Shown: in pieces, positions 12,428 to 12,830 of the stretch
Position numbering within the stretch: the stretch's first letter is position 1
How the letters are laid out: every line of letters begins with the position of its first letter
Assembly (NCBI GenBank): GCA_003644405.1
Contig: QNCE01000034.1
Location: forward strand, 1-12,830
Direction: 5' to 3'
DNA length: 12,830 nt
Source of the DNA: Candidatus Omnitrophota bacterium
Lineage (GTDB): Bacteria; Omnitrophota; Gorgyraeia; Duberdicusellales; 4484-171
Position numbers and translations under genes: made by a program
The notes under the pieces: generated by a model
Databases searched by the model: none
Seen by the model: the letters and a program-made list of their open reading frames with translations, nothing else
Told to the model about the DNA's origin: nothing

Positions 12428-12826
12428 CTATGCCGAAAGAAGATCTAATACTTTCTCGTTGTTATCTGAGGAAAAAACAAGTATAGCATTCTCCTGAGGA
12501 GCAGCAGTTGTTCCATAAATATAGTTTAAATCAACTCCTGCATTTTTTATCTTAGAAGCAAAATTATAGAGTTCACCTACCTTATCAGGAAGCTCAACAA
12601 TCACTACTTCTTTTTTCTCTAAACTATAGTTGTTTGCCTCAAGAATCTCTTTAGTCTTTGTATTATCTGAAGTAACAATCCTAAAAAGAGCCTTATCATC
12701 TACCACATAAGCACAGATAGCACGGATATTTACTCCACTTTCCGAAATCAATTTACAGATCTCCTCTAGCAAACCTACCTTGTTAGGAACAGTAAGAAAA
12801 ACTTCTTCCCCTTTTACCACTTTCAT
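12428..12826 (-). CDS. Tandem ACT-domain protein
   Basis: A 132-residue cytoplasmic protein made only of two ACT domains: residues about 6-70 (VFLTVPNKVGLLEEICKLI, SGVNIRAICAYV) and 73-131 (VVIVELPDKVGELYNFASKI, AGVDLNYIYG). The loop after the first strand (PNKVG, PDKVG) is where ACT pairs usually bind an amino acid at the domain interface. Stand-alone tandem-ACT proteins are often amino-acid sensors and frequently sit beside phenylacetate-CoA ligase or indolepyruvate oxidoreductase genes, but the upstream neighbour is outside the window. The start lies 4 bp from the window edge, so ribosome site and promoter cannot be judged. The N-terminus looks complete. Confidence 0.85.
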   Translation of the reverse strand: MKVVKGEEVFLTVPNKVGLLEEICKLISESGVNIRAICAYVVDDKALFRIVTSDNTKTKEILEANNYSLEKKEVVIVELPDKVGELYNFASKIKNAGVDLNYIYGTTAAPQENAILVFSSDNNEKVLDLLSA

Positions 12827-12830
12827 TTTC

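Overview
The window reads as a chromosomal segment of a low-GC (roughly one third GC by eye), diderm bacterium. The diderm call rests on lpxB, an MsbA-type lipid exporter and a predicted lipoprotein. Lys/Glu-rich proteins, a half-size UPF0016 protein, a lone AmrS-type radical SAM enzyme, a DUF3568-like lipoprotein and a Gfo/Idh/MocA gene fused in operon to lpxB would fit an uncultured lineage such as Omnitrophota. That placement is inference, not something the sequence proves. Gene ends are tightly packed, with several ATGA overlaps, and no convincing intrinsic terminator sits between most units.

Layout: (1) 1-431 has no gene. It holds a nested hairpin (7-57) and a hairpin-rich, 259-bp-periodic structure bounded by an exact 24-bp duplication of the 3' end of the neighbouring tRNA-Lys gene. 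(2) 432-3081, minus strand, is a translation operon in the order rpsB-tsf-pyrH-frr-tRNA-Lys(UUU), driven by a good sigma70-type promoter just upstream of rpsB. (3) 3148-4941, minus, encodes an MsbA-like exporter. It faces a divergent plus-strand pair (5032-7013): a Gfo/Idh/MocA oxidoreductase, possibly GnnA-like, and lpxB. All three plausibly serve lipid A/outer-membrane biogenesis and share one 44-bp crossed divergent promoter. (4) 7008-10517, minus, is a second operon: DUF3568-like lipoprotein, AmrS radical SAM protein, mnmG, and a small UPF0016 membrane protein whose 3' end overlaps lpxB tail to tail. (5) 10574-12282, plus, is a two-gene operon: an unrecognised single-pass membrane protein, then a ParA-type ATPase carrying a C-terminal AMPK-beta/CBM48-type glycogen-binding domain. 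(6) 12428-12826, minus, encodes a tandem-ACT-domain protein at the window edge.

The most striking content is the ParA-CBM48 fusion with its translationally coupled membrane partner. It has the parts expected of a system that positions or segregates a cytoplasmic glucan body, or tethers it to the membrane. Second is the crossed divergent promoter architecture, seen twice with almost the same geometry (4953-4996 and 10526-10568). In it, one or both transcripts would start at or within a few bases of the start codon (leaderless), whereas the housekeeping genes use strong Shine-Dalgarno sites. Third is the tRNA-end duplication flanking a small palindromic element next to tRNA-Lys.
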